From an uncultured Elusimicrobia bacterium (GTDB lineage: Bacteria > Elusimicrobiota > Elusimicrobia > Elusimicrobiales > UBA9959): a stretch of 58,020 bases of DNA. The notes beneath the pieces were generated by a model, which saw only the letters and a list, made by a program, of their open reading frames with translations, was not told where the DNA came from and searched no databases. The stretch's first letter is position 1. Every line of letters begins with the position of its first letter. The translations under genes and the position numbers were made by a program. The stretch lies in assembly GCA_903917735.1 (NCBI GenBank), contig CAIXBR010000105.1, positions 1-58,020 of the forward strand, given 5' to 3'. Of this stretch, positions 1 through 8,129 are shown piece after piece.

Positions 1-1
1 A

Positions 2-208
2 GCCTTCGTCGCCGATACAATTTACAAGGAATTAGAACGATTACTGGAGGCCGGGAAAACCGGCATAAGTCCAAAACGCGCTGCGGAGCTGACGCATAAC
101 ATGTACGAATTGGAATACAATCTGCCTAATTCCAGAGAGAGAAAGCAGAAAATTCTCAGAATGTGCCCCGAACAGCAAACCGTACACAATGCCGTAATGA
201 AAGGTTAG
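2..208 (+). CDS. C-terminal fragment of an unrecognised protein
   Basis: An open frame runs from the left edge to a TAG stop and gives 68 residues, rich in charged and helix-forming residues (…ELERLLEAGKTG…, …RERKQKILRMCPEQQ…). The start lies outside the window. The composition looks like a soluble helical domain, but I recognise no family. About 190 bases without a gene separate it from the convergent kinase gene; the terminator at 342-374 lies there. Confidence 0.5.
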   Translation, partial: AFVADTIYKELERLLEAGKTGISPKRAAELTHNMYELEYNLPNSRERKQKILRMCPEQQTVHNAVMKG

Positions 209-341
209 GGTGCCTCATTGCGGAAGTCAGGACACGCCGGGCGCCACCAGTTTCCGTGTTAAAATGCCATTGATAGCGTAGCAGATGAACCCGACAGCGT
301 AGGGACGGGTTGGCAAGCTATGGCTGGGGCACTACATCAAT

Positions 342-374
342 AAAAAACCGGAGCGGGAATATTCCCTCTCCGGT
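342..374 (-). terminator. Rho-independent terminator of the kinase gene
   Basis: On the minus strand a 7-bp stem ACCGGAG/CTCCGGT encloses the palindrome GGGAATATTCCC and is followed by a run of T. It starts 22 bases past the stop codon of the kinase gene. Confidence 0.75.
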
Positions 375-396
375 CCGTTGCCGCGCATCCGGCGGC

Positions 397-2880
397 TTAC
401 CCTATCGCGTCCAGCGCGCGGCGGAATTCATCGGCGCTGTGAAAACGGTTCTCGGGCTCCGGGGCCAGGCAGCGGGCGACGAGCTCGTCCACACCTTTGG
501 GCAGACCGGGCAGGATGTCGGACAGCGCCTGGTAAGACCTGTGGGTCTTCTGCGCATGAAAATCCGGGCCTTGGAAAGGCAGGACCCCGCTGACGGATTC
601 ATAGAGACAGACGCCCAGTGAGTAAATATCGGATTCCACGGAGGAAGCCCCCAGCTCCTGTTCCGGAGCCATATAAGCGGGGGACCCTACGACCTCTTTA
701 TTTGAGAAGCGGGCCACCGCGTCCCTGACATGCCTGGCCAGGCCAAAATCCATGACCTTGATCCCGCCCTCCGAAGAAAGCATGATATTGGAAAGTTTCA
801 GGTCGCGGTGCACCACGTTCTTGGAGTGCGCGTAGGCCAGCGCCCCGGCGGTGGCGCCTATAACTTCGCGGGCCTTCTCGAAAGGCAGGCGGGCTTCCTT
901 ACCCAGCGTCCTGTCCAGAGTCTCACCGTCCACGTGCTCGAAGACCAGATAGATATTGCCCTCTTCCTCGAAAATGGTGTAGATCTCAACGATGTTCGGG
1001 TGGTGCAGCAGGGCCACGGTGCGCGCCTCGTCCAGGAAGCGCTGCTTCTCGCGCTCGTTCACCTTTATTTCCTCGTTCATCTTCTTGATGGCCACTTTGC
1101 GGCCCAGCGACTGGTCGGTGGCTTCGTAGACCACGCCCATGCCGCCCTCGCCCAGCTTGCGCTCTATCTTGTACTTGCCGGTGGCCACGCCCTCGTAGAA
1201 TACCGACGGAGAAAGCACGTCGGGATGCGTAATGCGGGCGCCCGCCTGCTCCTCCGAACGCCGCCCGGTCATTATGTGTATCAGGCCCATCGCCACAAGC
1301 GCCCCGCCGGTAAGAGTGAAGAAAAGAAGCGTCAGGAACCGGCTCAGAGGGCTGCGGCTTTTGCCGGCCGGGAAGCCGGCACCGTTGCGGGTTGCGGCCT
1401 GCGCACCGCCAGGGAGGGAGGCGAAGCCCGGCACGCGGGGGCCATACTGCGCCACCGCGTCCTGGTAGCGGCTGGAATAGGCCCCGCTCAGGGCGGCCGC
1501 CTGCTTGTAATCCTCCAGCATGTGTTTGAAGTCGCCCTGCTTCTCGTAGGCCAGTGCGCGGTTGAACCAGGCGTCGGCGAAATTCGGGTTCAGGCCTATG
1601 GCCCGGCTGGCGTCGTTCTCCGCGTCCTGGGCCTGACCTTTGCGGTTAAGTGCCCAGGCGCGCATATTGAAAGCCTGCATGTTGGCCGGGTCCTTCTCTA
1701 TAACTAGGCTGGTATCGCGCACCGCGTCGTCATAGCGGCTAAGGAAATTTTCGGCGTTGGCGCGCTCAAGGTAGGCCTCGAAATTGGCGGGATCCTTTTC
1801 GATGGCCAGCGAGGCATAGTGCGCCGCGCCCTCGTGGTCGCCCAGGCTGTTCTTGACCAGCGCCGTCTTCAGGTAGGCCTTTGACCTGGAGTAATCCGGG
1901 GCTTTGAGCGTGTCAGCGACGCCGTCCGCAGTTTCGCCTCCGGCGCTGCCTGCGAGGGCGCCCATAGCCGCCTGCCCGCCGGTTACCGCGTCGGGGGCCT
2001 CTTCCGAGGCGCCCAGCGCTTTCTTTATCTCTTCAACGGAAGAAATGGACTTCAGCGTCGGCACCGCCTTGCGGCTCTCAAGCAGCACCGCCAGCACCCG
2101 CGCCGATTCGTCCTGCGGGTTTATAGCCATCGCTTTTTTTATATCTTCTATGGCCCCTTTGCGGTCCTCCAGGGAAGCGCGGGCCAGCGCGCGGGTCTTA
2201 TAGGCGTCCGAGTCGTCGGCTTTCAGGTCAATGGCCTTGGTGGCCGTCTGTTCGGCCATTTTAAAATCTTTTGTCTGGTTGTATACGGAAGCCACGGCCA
2301 CCTGAACCCCCGCGTTGTCCGGGTAGGCTGTGCGGGCGGTTTCCGCGGCTCTCACCGTGTTCTCCTTATTGCCGGACCTGTACGCCATGTGCATGTCAAC
2401 AAGGGTGTCCGTGGGATCTTCCTTGTCCGGAGGGCGGCGCATATAACCAGGCTGCCCCCTGGCCATTATCGTATCAAGGTGGTATTGCTTGAGATTTCCG
2501 GATATGCGGGAATATTCGTCCTGGGTGATGCGGTTTTCCGCGGCGGCAGTGTCCAGGGAGGACATCATTTCCGCTATCTGGCGGCAATGCTGCCGGCGGA
2601 ACCCCCGCAGCTCTTCCGGGGTTTTGCTTCCGACAAAACGCGTCAGCGCTTCGGCTGAAACTTCAGGATGGTCCGACGCGTTCTTAAGGAAAAGGGAAAC
2701 ATCTTCGTTATTCTCCCACCCGCCCTGAGGCCTGCCGTCCCAGGGCTGGTTATTCCCCTGGCCCGGTAAAATATCAGTGCGCCTATGCTGACCCGGGTCC
2801 ACCACTGCAGCGCGGGAAATAGACGCCGCCCCGGCTGTAAGCAGGGAAATAAATATAAAAGCAGAAAGTATCTTCCTCAT
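397..2880 (-). CDS. TPR protein with C-terminal Ser/Thr protein kinase domain
   Basis: The 827-residue protein begins with a signal sequence (residues 1-24). TPR-type helical repeats follow at about 160-480, with typical A/N-P spacing, then a hydrophobic segment at about 513-537 and a Hanks-type kinase domain from about 570 to the end. The kinase has a glycine loop GEGGMGVV (near 577), an ATP lysine in VAIKK, the catalytic loop HRDLKLSN (near 692), DFGLAR and GSPAYMAPEQ, so it should be active. Known bacterial kinases of the PknB type usually have the kinase first and the sensor outside. Here the order is reversed: the TPRs would be outside the cytoplasmic membrane and the kinase inside, if the signal sequence acts as export signal or first anchor. 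Substrate unknown. Monocistronic, with its own terminator. No clear Shine-Dalgarno is seen before the ATG. Confidence 0.9.
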   Translation of the reverse strand: MRKILSAFIFISLLTAGAASISRAAVVDPGQHRRTDILPGQGNNQPWDGRPQGGWENNEDVSLFLKNASDHPEVSAEALTRFVGSKTPEELRGFRRQHCRQIAEMMSSLDTAAAENRITQDEYSRISGNLKQYHLDTIMARGQPGYMRRPPDKEDPTDTLVDMHMAYRSGNKENTVRAAETARTAYPDNAGVQVAVASVYNQTKDFKMAEQTATKAIDLKADDSDAYKTRALARASLEDRKGAIEDIKKAMAINPQDESARVLAVLLESRKAVPTLKSISSVEEIKKALGASEEAPDAVTGGQAAMGALAGSAGGETADGVADTLKAPDYSRSKAYLKTALVKNSLGDHEGAAHYASLAIEKDPANFEAYLERANAENFLSRYDDAVRDTSLVIEKDPANMQAFNMRAWALNRKGQAQDAENDASRAIGLNPNFADAWFNRALAYEKQGDFKHMLEDYKQAAALSGAYSSRYQDAVAQYGPRVPGFASLPGGAQAATRNGAGFPAGKSRSPLSRFLTLLFFTLTGGALVAMGLIHIMTGRRSEEQAGARITHPDVLSPSVFYEGVATGKYKIERKLGEGGMGVVYEATDQSLGRKVAIKKMNEEIKVNEREKQRFLDEARTVALLHHPNIVEIYTIFEEEGNIYLVFEHVDGETLDRTLGKEARLPFEKAREVIGATAGALAYAHSKNVVHRDLKLSNIMLSSEGGIKVMDFGLARHVRDAVARFSNKEVVGSPAYMAPEQELGASSVESDIYSLGVCLYESVSGVLPFQGPDFHAQKTHRSYQALSDILPGLPKGVDELVARCLAPEPENRFHSADEFRRALDAIG

Positions 2881-3010
2881 AAAAAATCTACTTTAAGGAT
2901 ACACTTATCTGGCGACTATCATAGGATAAAGGGCGGGAGCTGTTTTGTCAAGGGCCCAGCGGCCCTCTCCGGTAGGCCCTTTTTCGGCTGCCGGCTGGGC
3001 ACTAAGGCGC

Positions 3011-3038
3011 TTGTAGGCGCCGGGGTATCGGCTAAACT
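3011..3038 (+). promoter_or_regulatory. Candidate sigma-70-type promoter before the DUF882 remnant
   Basis: TTGTAG, a 16-base spacer, then TAAACT followed by AT. It matches the -10 form seen before other genes here (TARACTAT) and now faces only a decayed gene. Confidence 0.45.
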
Positions 3039-3060
3039 ATGGCCATGGACCCGGTTATGA

Positions 3061-3228
3061 ACCCCCTTAAACCGATTAATACTGCGGGCTATAGCCCTTC
3101 TGACCGCGGCCCCCGTGCGCACCTCGGCGCTGCGCGACACCGCCAGGTCCCTGCTGGCCGGCGGCGTGGGCTACTATCCATCGGACGGCTACGTCCACGT
3201 GGACGCAGGGCAGGTCCGCGGCTGGTAA
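3061..3228 (+). pseudogene. Remnant of a DUF882 (YcbK-like, M15 family) peptidase
   Basis: After an in-frame TGA, this frame reads about 55 residues ending GVGYYPSDGYVHVDAG…RGW and a TAA stop. In the DUF882/M15 murein-endopeptidase-like family the C-terminus characteristically reads GVGYY(P)xSxFVHVDxGxVRxW, so this is the last part of such a gene. The upstream catalytic half is missing: the preceding ~40 bases hold a stop in this frame and no domain. The rest of the 430-base gap between the kinase and the secreted protein gene holds only two promoter-like sites. Confidence 0.6.
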
Positions 3229-3265
3229 GGCCTTAGGGCCTACGACCGGCTAGGTACTTTCCCCC

Positions 3266-3294
3266 TTGCGGATATCGCGGCCGTGAGCTAGACT
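3266..3294 (+). promoter_or_regulatory. Promoter of the secreted protein gene
   Basis: TTGCGG, 17-base spacer, TAGACT followed by AT; the start codon with an AGGAGG site is 17 bases beyond the -10. Confidence 0.5.
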
Positions 3295-3310
3295 ATGCAC
3301 AGGAGGAATC

Positions 3311-4144
3311 ATGAAAACCATTAAAACAACCGTGACCCTGGCAGTGATACTTTCACTTTCCCCTCTCCTTTCGGCCCAGGAAGCGAAGTCTTCCGACAAG
3401 GACTATTTCACCGTTAAGAGCGAAGCCGTTACGCTCACCTCGGTAGAAGCCGGCCGTGCGGCCGCTCCGAAGGAACCCGCCGGTTTTGGCGTGCTTAATG
3501 TTAACAAGGGCGCCGAGGGCGGGCTGGCGAACGCCGGCCTGGCCGCCTGGAGCGTTATAAACAGCGGGGCGCCCAGTGGCACCTACGCCTCCGCCTACGC
3601 CAGCGCCATCCCCGGCTTCTCCTTCAACTGGGGAAACATAGCCGAGTGGAAAGGCCCCAAGGAAATGGTCTACCAGTACAAGGTAACCAACTTGATGGGT
3701 GTGGACGTCATAAACGTAAAGTACAAGATCTCGTTCTTCTACGGCGGCACCGAGGATTACAGCGGAAAAGACGCCCGCCTGGACAGCTACGTGGCGCAGG
3801 CCACCGGCCAGGACACTGCCAAGGACAACAAAATACATGGCCGCTATATAACCAATTTCACCGTGCAGCCCGTAAGCGTGAACGTGAAATGGGGCTGGCA
3901 TTTCGACCTGGCCGTCAAAATGTCCGACCCGATGAACATCGGGACCAAGATGAACCCGATAGCGGCCCTGCAGGCCTCCCTGAACTGGATACGCTCCACA
4001 ACCTTCTCCACCAACGGCGGCACCCTTACTTACAACGTGGACGGCCTTGGCAACTTCAGGGACCTGACCCAGGAGGAAAAGGACCGGACCGGCGAAATAG
4101 GGCCGGTGCAGGTTTCCAAGACCTCAGCGGTCTCGTGGAATTAA
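3311..4144 (+). CDS. Secreted protein of unknown function
   Basis: The 277-residue protein has a clear signal peptide (MKTIKTTV…LSPLLSA, cut near residue 22). The mature part is rich in beta-forming residues (…FYGGTEDYSGKD…, …VQPVSVNVKWGWHFDL…) with no cysteine pattern or catalytic motif that I recognise. The start is fixed by an AGGAGG ribosome site 5 bases before ATG. It stands alone, with a promoter-like site upstream and a strong bidirectional terminator downstream. Probably a periplasmic or outer-membrane-associated beta-sandwich; that is inference from composition only. Confidence 0.75.
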   Translation: MKTIKTTVTLAVILSLSPLLSAQEAKSSDKDYFTVKSEAVTLTSVEAGRAAAPKEPAGFGVLNVNKGAEGGLANAGLAAWSVINSGAPSGTYASAYASAIPGFSFNWGNIAEWKGPKEMVYQYKVTNLMGVDVINVKYKISFFYGGTEDYSGKDARLDSYVAQATGQDTAKDNKIHGRYITNFTVQPVSVNVKWGWHFDLAVKMSDPMNIGTKMNPIAALQASLNWIRSTTFSTNGGTLTYNVDGLGNFRDLTQEEKDRTGEIGPVQVSKTSAVSWN

Positions 4145-4162
4145 GCTGCGGTCATACGGATA

Positions 4163-4199
4163 AAATAAAAACCCCCGGCCTGACCGGGGGTTTTTATTT
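4163..4199. terminator. Bidirectional terminator
   Basis: A 16-bp perfect stem (163-178 pairs with 184-199 of the 4,000 block: AAATAAAAACCCCCGG) with a 5-base loop. A/T runs lie on both sides, so it can end transcription of the secreted protein gene and of the convergent SEC-C operon. Confidence 0.9.
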
Positions 4200-4214
4200 G
4201 AGACCTGGCGGCGC

Positions 4215-4751
4215 TTACTTGCCGGCACCGCAGCACTTCTTATATTTCTTGCCCGAGCCGCAGATGCAGGGATCGTTGCGCCCCACCTTGGGCTCCTCGC
4301 GGCGCACCGTCTCCACTTTCACGGACTCTCCGCCCTGCAGCACCTCCGGGTGCTTCTTCATCCACTTCTTAACTTCTTTATCGTCGTTGATGTTCACGCC
4401 GTCCACCAGCATCTTGCGGTAGATGCCTATTATCAGCGCGCGCATCTGCGGGTCCTTGGCCTGCGCCAGTATCTGAGGGGACATCTGGTCCAGCTCCGCG
4501 GCTAGTTCGTCGTCCGTCCTCTCCGAAGGGGCTTTTGCCTTCGCGGGAACGGCCGGGAGCGCGGGTGCGGCTTCGGCGGCTTTCGGCGCGGGGGCCTGTT
4601 TGGCGGCCTCGGGCGCGGGCGCGGCCGGAGCGGCGGGCTTGGCCTGCCTGACCGGGGCCGGTTCCTTAACCGCCGGCGCGCACGCCGGAGCAGCCGGTTT
4701 TTTCACTTCTTCTTTAGCTCCTACTATCTTTTTAAAAAAATCCCATGCCAT
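4215..4751 (-). CDS. SEC-C zinc-motif protein
   Basis: The 178-residue protein ends in a SEC-C motif ([18 protein letters not shown]). The C-x-C-x8-C-C cysteines bind zinc, as at the C-terminus of SecA and many small proteins. The N-terminus ([11 protein letters not shown]) leads into an Ala/Pro/Lys-rich linker at residues 15-85, followed by a short helical segment. It is last in the DUF4185-buk-ptb direction, 28 bases after ptb, with its own AAGGAG site. The helical segment is not recognised. A role in binding SecB, ribosomes or other proteins is only suggested by the motif. Confidence 0.8.
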   Translation of the reverse strand: MAWDFFKKIVGAKEEVKKPAAPACAPAVKEPAPVRQAKPAAPAAPAPEAAKQAPAPKAAEAAPALPAVPAKAKAPSERTDDELAAELDQMSPQILAQAKDPQMRALIIGIYRKMLVDGVNINDDKEVKKWMKKHPEVLQGGESVKVETVRREEPKVGRNDPCICGSGKKYKKCCGAGK

Positions 4752-4779
4752 GAGTTTTCTCCTTTTATATCCCGAAATA

Positions 4780-5706
4780 TCAGGCTATAACCTTGGCCTT
4801 ATCTTTAAGATAACAGGCCAGGGCTATGGAATGCAGCTTGGTCATCGGCGTGTCCGTCCTTGAAGGCAGGATCACCGGTATGTTGGAGCCGGCCAGCAGC
4901 GTGGCGGACTTCATTCCCGCTCCGAAGAAAGACAGGCACTTGTACACCGGGTTGCCGGAATCCAGGTTGGGGAACAGGGCGATGTCGGTTTCCCCCGGCA
5001 CCGCGCCCTTTATGCCTTTTTCCTCTCCGAGCTCCTTGGAGAAGGCGATATAAACGTCATATGGCCCCTCCACCACGCAGTTTTTGAGCGTCCCCGCCTT
5101 GTTCATCTTCACAAGGGCGTCTGCGTCCAGCGTGCTGGGAATGTTCGGATTGATCTTTTCCACCGGGCAGATCACGGAGACCTTGGGAGTTTCCACACCT
5201 ATCATGCGCATCATGTCCACGGCGTTGCGAAGGATCTTCGCCTTCTGGTCCAGCGTGGGGTTTATCATGATGGCCGCGTCGGTGACGGCGAAGAGCTTGT
5301 GGTAGTTGGCCAGTTCGAACAGGACGAAATGGCTGAGCACGGTGCCTTCGGCTACGGCGCCTATCTCCTTGCGCAGTATCGCCTTCATATAGAACTTGGT
5401 ATCCACCAGGCCCTTCACCAGGAAATCGCCCTTGCCGGCCTTCACCAGGTCCACGGCCTTATTGCACATCTCGGCGTAGTCGGAGAGGTCCACCAATTCA
5501 AAGATGTCAAGCTTCAGACCGACCTTCGCGGCCATAGTTTCCACCTGGACTTTAGGCCCTATCAGTATGCCGCCGGAGATTATCCTATTGTCCACGCCCA
5601 TCTTGCAGGCGGTCAGCACCTCGTCGTTATTGGCGCCGGGCACCACGATGCGGTTGGTCTTACCCCGCACCAGCCCGAGCAGTTCGTCAAAGTTTTTGAA
5701 TTCCAT
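4780..5706 (-). CDS. ptb: Phosphate butyryltransferase (phosphotransbutyrylase)
   Basis: About 308 residues of the PTA/PTB family, which converts butyryl-CoA (or branched-chain/acetyl-CoA) plus phosphate to acyl-phosphate and CoA. Family features include the N-terminal [16 protein letters not shown] segment, [19 protein letters not shown], and the C-terminal [15 protein letters not shown] and PVILPSRTD stretches. The length fits Ptb (about 300) rather than Pta with its N-terminal extension. I chose the start with GGAGG just upstream rather than the in-frame ATG 10 codons earlier. It lies 32 bases after butyrate kinase, whose product it feeds: together they make ATP. Substrate could be a branched acyl-CoA instead of butyryl-CoA. 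Confidence 0.9.
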   Translation of the reverse strand: MEFKNFDELLGLVRGKTNRIVVPGANNDEVLTACKMGVDNRIISGGILIGPKVQVETMAAKVGLKLDIFELVDLSDYAEMCNKAVDLVKAGKGDFLVKGLVDTKFYMKAILRKEIGAVAEGTVLSHFVLFELANYHKLFAVTDAAIMINPTLDQKAKILRNAVDMMRMIGVETPKVSVICPVEKINPNIPSTLDADALVKMNKAGTLKNCVVEGPYDVYIAFSKELGEEKGIKGAVPGETDIALFPNLDSGNPVYKCLSFFGAGMKSATLLAGSNIPVILPSRTDTPMTKLHSIALACYLKDKAKVIA

Positions 5707-5738
5707 TTCGCCTCCGGAGCAATTTTGTTTAAACAAAG

Positions 5739-6872
5739 CTAGACCGCGGCGCTGCCGTACTTCCGTATCTTCCCCGGGTGGTCCAGGGCTATCTGGGCGG
5801 CGGCGCGCAGGGCTGTCATCTCGTCGCCGCCGGGATAGGACAGGATGGGCGCTATCCAGCCGGTGCGGCGCTTTATTTCAGGCACCATTATCTTGTCGTA
5901 GGCGAGTCCCCCGGTAAGCACAATGGCGTCCACCTTCCCCTCCAGCACGCAGGCCATCGCGCCTATCTCCTTGCAGACCTGGTAGGCCATGGCCAGCACC
6001 GCCTCATTGGCCTGCTCGCGCGAAATCTTGGCCGGGTCGATGCCGCAGCCGGGCTTCAGCTCGCCGGTGAGTATGTATTTTTCCAGGGCTATGCAGTCGG
6101 ACGTGCCGGTGTAAGCCACCAGCCCGCCGCGGCCCTTCAGCTTAAGCTTCATGTCCGAAAGCGTGTACTGGCCGCTGAAGCACATCTTCACCAGGCCGCC
6201 GGCGGGGACGCCGCCGGAGCGCTGCGGGGTGAACGGACCGTCGCCGTCCAGCGCGTTGTTGACGTCCACCACCCTGCCGCCGCGGTGCGCGCCCACGGAA
6301 ATGCCGCCGCCGCCGTGCATGATTATCAGCCGGCAATCCTCGTAAGGCTTGCCCAGTTGGTGCGCCGCGTGGCGGCCCACGCGCTTCTGGTTAAGGGCGT
6401 GGAAGATAGAGATGCGGGGGTTTTCCGGCATGCCCGAATACCTGGCCACCGCATCCAGTTCGTCCACCACCACCGGGTCGGCGATGAAAGCCTTTATGCC
6501 GTTCAGGCCGGCTATATTCTTGGCAAGTATACCGCCAAGGTTGGAAGAGTGGTCGCCCAGGACTCCTTCGGTCAGATCTTCGAGCAGCGCCGCATCCACC
6601 TCGTAAACGCCGCCCTCTATGGGCTTCACCAGGCCGCCGCGCCCTATCACCGCGCTTATTTCTTTGATATCCACATTGTGTTCGCTCAGCGCCCCGAGCA
6701 CCATGCGTTTGCGCAGGTCGAACTGGGCCGTTATTTTTTCCCGCTCGTAGGGTTTAAGGTCGTCCGGGCTGTAGCGCACGGTTTTATGGAAGACCTCGGC
6801 GTCCCCCCTGAAATAACTGACCTCGTCGGAGGTGGAGCCCGGATTGATAACGAGTATGTTGTAGTCGGCCAT
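5739..6872 (-). CDS. buk: Butyrate kinase
   Basis: The 377-residue protein belongs to the acetate/butyrate kinase (ASKHA) fold: an N-terminal phosphate loop ILVINPGSTSDEVS, then GVPAGGLVKMCFSG, VAYTGTSDC and the adenosine-motif region IVLTGGLAYD. It transfers phosphate from butyryl-phosphate (or isobutyryl-phosphate) to ADP. Known butyrate kinases are about 355-370 residues, so this is full length. The start has a GGGGAG site. It follows the DUF4185 gene by 8 bases and precedes ptb, so the two enzymes are likely co-transcribed. The pair points to fermentation or amino-acid degradation with substrate-level phosphorylation. Confidence 0.92.
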   Translation of the reverse strand: MADYNILVINPGSTSDEVSYFRGDAEVFHKTVRYSPDDLKPYEREKITAQFDLRKRMVLGALSEHNVDIKEISAVIGRGGLVKPIEGGVYEVDAALLEDLTEGVLGDHSSNLGGILAKNIAGLNGIKAFIADPVVVDELDAVARYSGMPENPRISIFHALNQKRVGRHAAHQLGKPYEDCRLIIMHGGGGISVGAHRGGRVVDVNNALDGDGPFTPQRSGGVPAGGLVKMCFSGQYTLSDMKLKLKGRGGLVAYTGTSDCIALEKYILTGELKPGCGIDPAKISREQANEAVLAMAYQVCKEIGAMACVLEGKVDAIVLTGGLAYDKIMVPEIKRRTGWIAPILSYPGGDEMTALRAAAQIALDHPGKIRKYGSAAV

Positions 6873-6880
6873 GTTCTCCC

Positions 6881-7990
6881 CTATTTGAACGTAATCGTGT
6901 ACAGGTACGGCGCGTTCTTTTTTTCCAGCGTAAGAAATATCTTTCTGCCGTCTTCCGCGGCAAAACCTGGCTGTTCCTTGGCCCCGTAACAGTAATCCCC
7001 TTTGGCGCAGGCTAGCAGCGGCGTTGGCTCGCTCCAGGGGCCCCAGGGGTAGCGGGCCTCCCGGGCCAGGACGCGGAACTTCTCAGAGTCGTAATAAACG
7101 GCCAGGTAGCTCTTCAGGTATTCATTGTAGGAGACCGAAAAATCCTCCGGCATCCCTTCCAGCACCATCGCGGCCTCCGAAAGGTCCGCTGTCCAGGAAC
7201 CTGACGAAGCTTCTACGGCGTAATATGTGTATTTATCGCGCGAGGCCAGGTTTTCCGGCTTCACGCGGGCCAGCTCGGCGCCATACTCGCCCGGCGCGGC
7301 TGCGGCTCGCCCGTAGACGTAAATCCAGCCGTCGTCGTCGCACAGGAGCGCCGAACCAAAGGCGGGCTCGATATCGCTCCAGACCCGGTAGCGCTCCTCC
7401 ACGCGGGCCTTCTGGTACGGCCCGGCCGGGTTCCCGGACCAGGCTACGCCCTGACCGACGCGGAAATAATCGTACGGCTCGGGGCCGAAATTATTCATTA
7501 CGGAATAAAAAACGTAGCACATGCCGCCGGCACAAAGCCCTGAGCGCGGCCAGAACTTGCGCAGCTGGCTGTACTCCTTCAGATCCCCGGACAGCAGGGG
7601 CAGCGGCCAGCCGTTCTCTTCGGAAATGTACGAAAGCGTGCCGGCCTGCGCGTAAGGCACGGTGCTGGCAGAAAAAGCCGCGGCCCCGTCCATTATGCCC
7701 CAAACCATCGTCTGACCGTCAGCCTTCTTCTCCCCGGTCCAGACGTTGTTCAGCAGCCACAGAGTGCGGCCGTCTCCGAGCGGCACGGAGTAATTTCCAC
7801 CCTGGCCTACCACGGTCCCTGTCGAAACGGCCGCGGAAAGCAGCGGCGTTCCGCTGGAGATCTCGAACCCGGGCAGGACGCTGTTCGGCTGAGCCAGCAC
7901 CGGTGAAAGAGGGGAAAGCAGCGCGATGGCGGCGGCCCCGAATATAACAACACCGGGTCTGGATGCGGCATTTTTTAGATGGAACGGCAT
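6881..7990 (-). CDS. Secreted DUF4185-type beta-propeller-like protein
   Basis: The 369-residue protein has a signal peptide (hydrophobic core near residues 13-32, ending SPVLAQ). The mature part resembles DUF4185, a glycoside-hydrolase-like propeller family. It shows repeated aromatic blades, for example YGRAAAAPGEYGAELARV, DFSVSYNEYLKSYLAVYYD and YPWGPWSEPTPLL; 'SVSYNxYLxxYLAVY' is typical of that family and of GH43-like propellers. No catalytic residues can be named. A GGAG site precedes the ATG. It is first in the run leading to buk-ptb, although its extracellular role seems unrelated to theirs. Confidence 0.7.
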   Translation of the reverse strand: MPFHLKNAASRPGVVIFGAAAIALLSPLSPVLAQPNSVLPGFEISSGTPLLSAAVSTGTVVGQGGNYSVPLGDGRTLWLLNNVWTGEKKADGQTMVWGIMDGAAAFSASTVPYAQAGTLSYISEENGWPLPLLSGDLKEYSQLRKFWPRSGLCAGGMCYVFYSVMNNFGPEPYDYFRVGQGVAWSGNPAGPYQKARVEERYRVWSDIEPAFGSALLCDDDGWIYVYGRAAAAPGEYGAELARVKPENLASRDKYTYYAVEASSGSWTADLSEAAMVLEGMPEDFSVSYNEYLKSYLAVYYDSEKFRVLAREARYPWGPWSEPTPLLACAKGDYCYGAKEQPGFAAEDGRKIFLTLEKKNAPYLYTITFK

Positions 7991-8036
7991 TTTTTCTCCG
8001 AAAAGGATTCCTAAACGGCTCTGCAGAATACAAATT

Positions 8037-8066
8037 ATAATATAATAGAAACCGTGACACTTGCAA
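8037..8066 (-). promoter_or_regulatory. Candidate promoter of the DUF4185-buk-ptb unit
   Basis: Read on the minus strand: TTGCAA (8066-8061), 18-base spacer, TATTAT (8042-8037), with an overlapping TATAAT 3 bases further on. It lies in an AT-rich patch about 45 bases upstream of the start codon. Confidence 0.4.
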
Positions 8067-8095
8067 CCGGACGGTATTTTGTAACATATTAGTCA

Positions 8096-8123
8096 TTGAT
8101 TTTTAACCTGCGTCTGATAGACT
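8096..8123 (+). promoter_or_regulatory. Promoter of the fibronectin-repeat gene, probably leaderless
   Basis: TTGATT, 16-base spacer, TAGACT. The -10 ends 6 bases before the ATG at 8130, so transcription should start at or next to the start codon. No Shine-Dalgarno sequence is present. Confidence 0.5.
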
Positions 8124-8129
8124 ATTACT

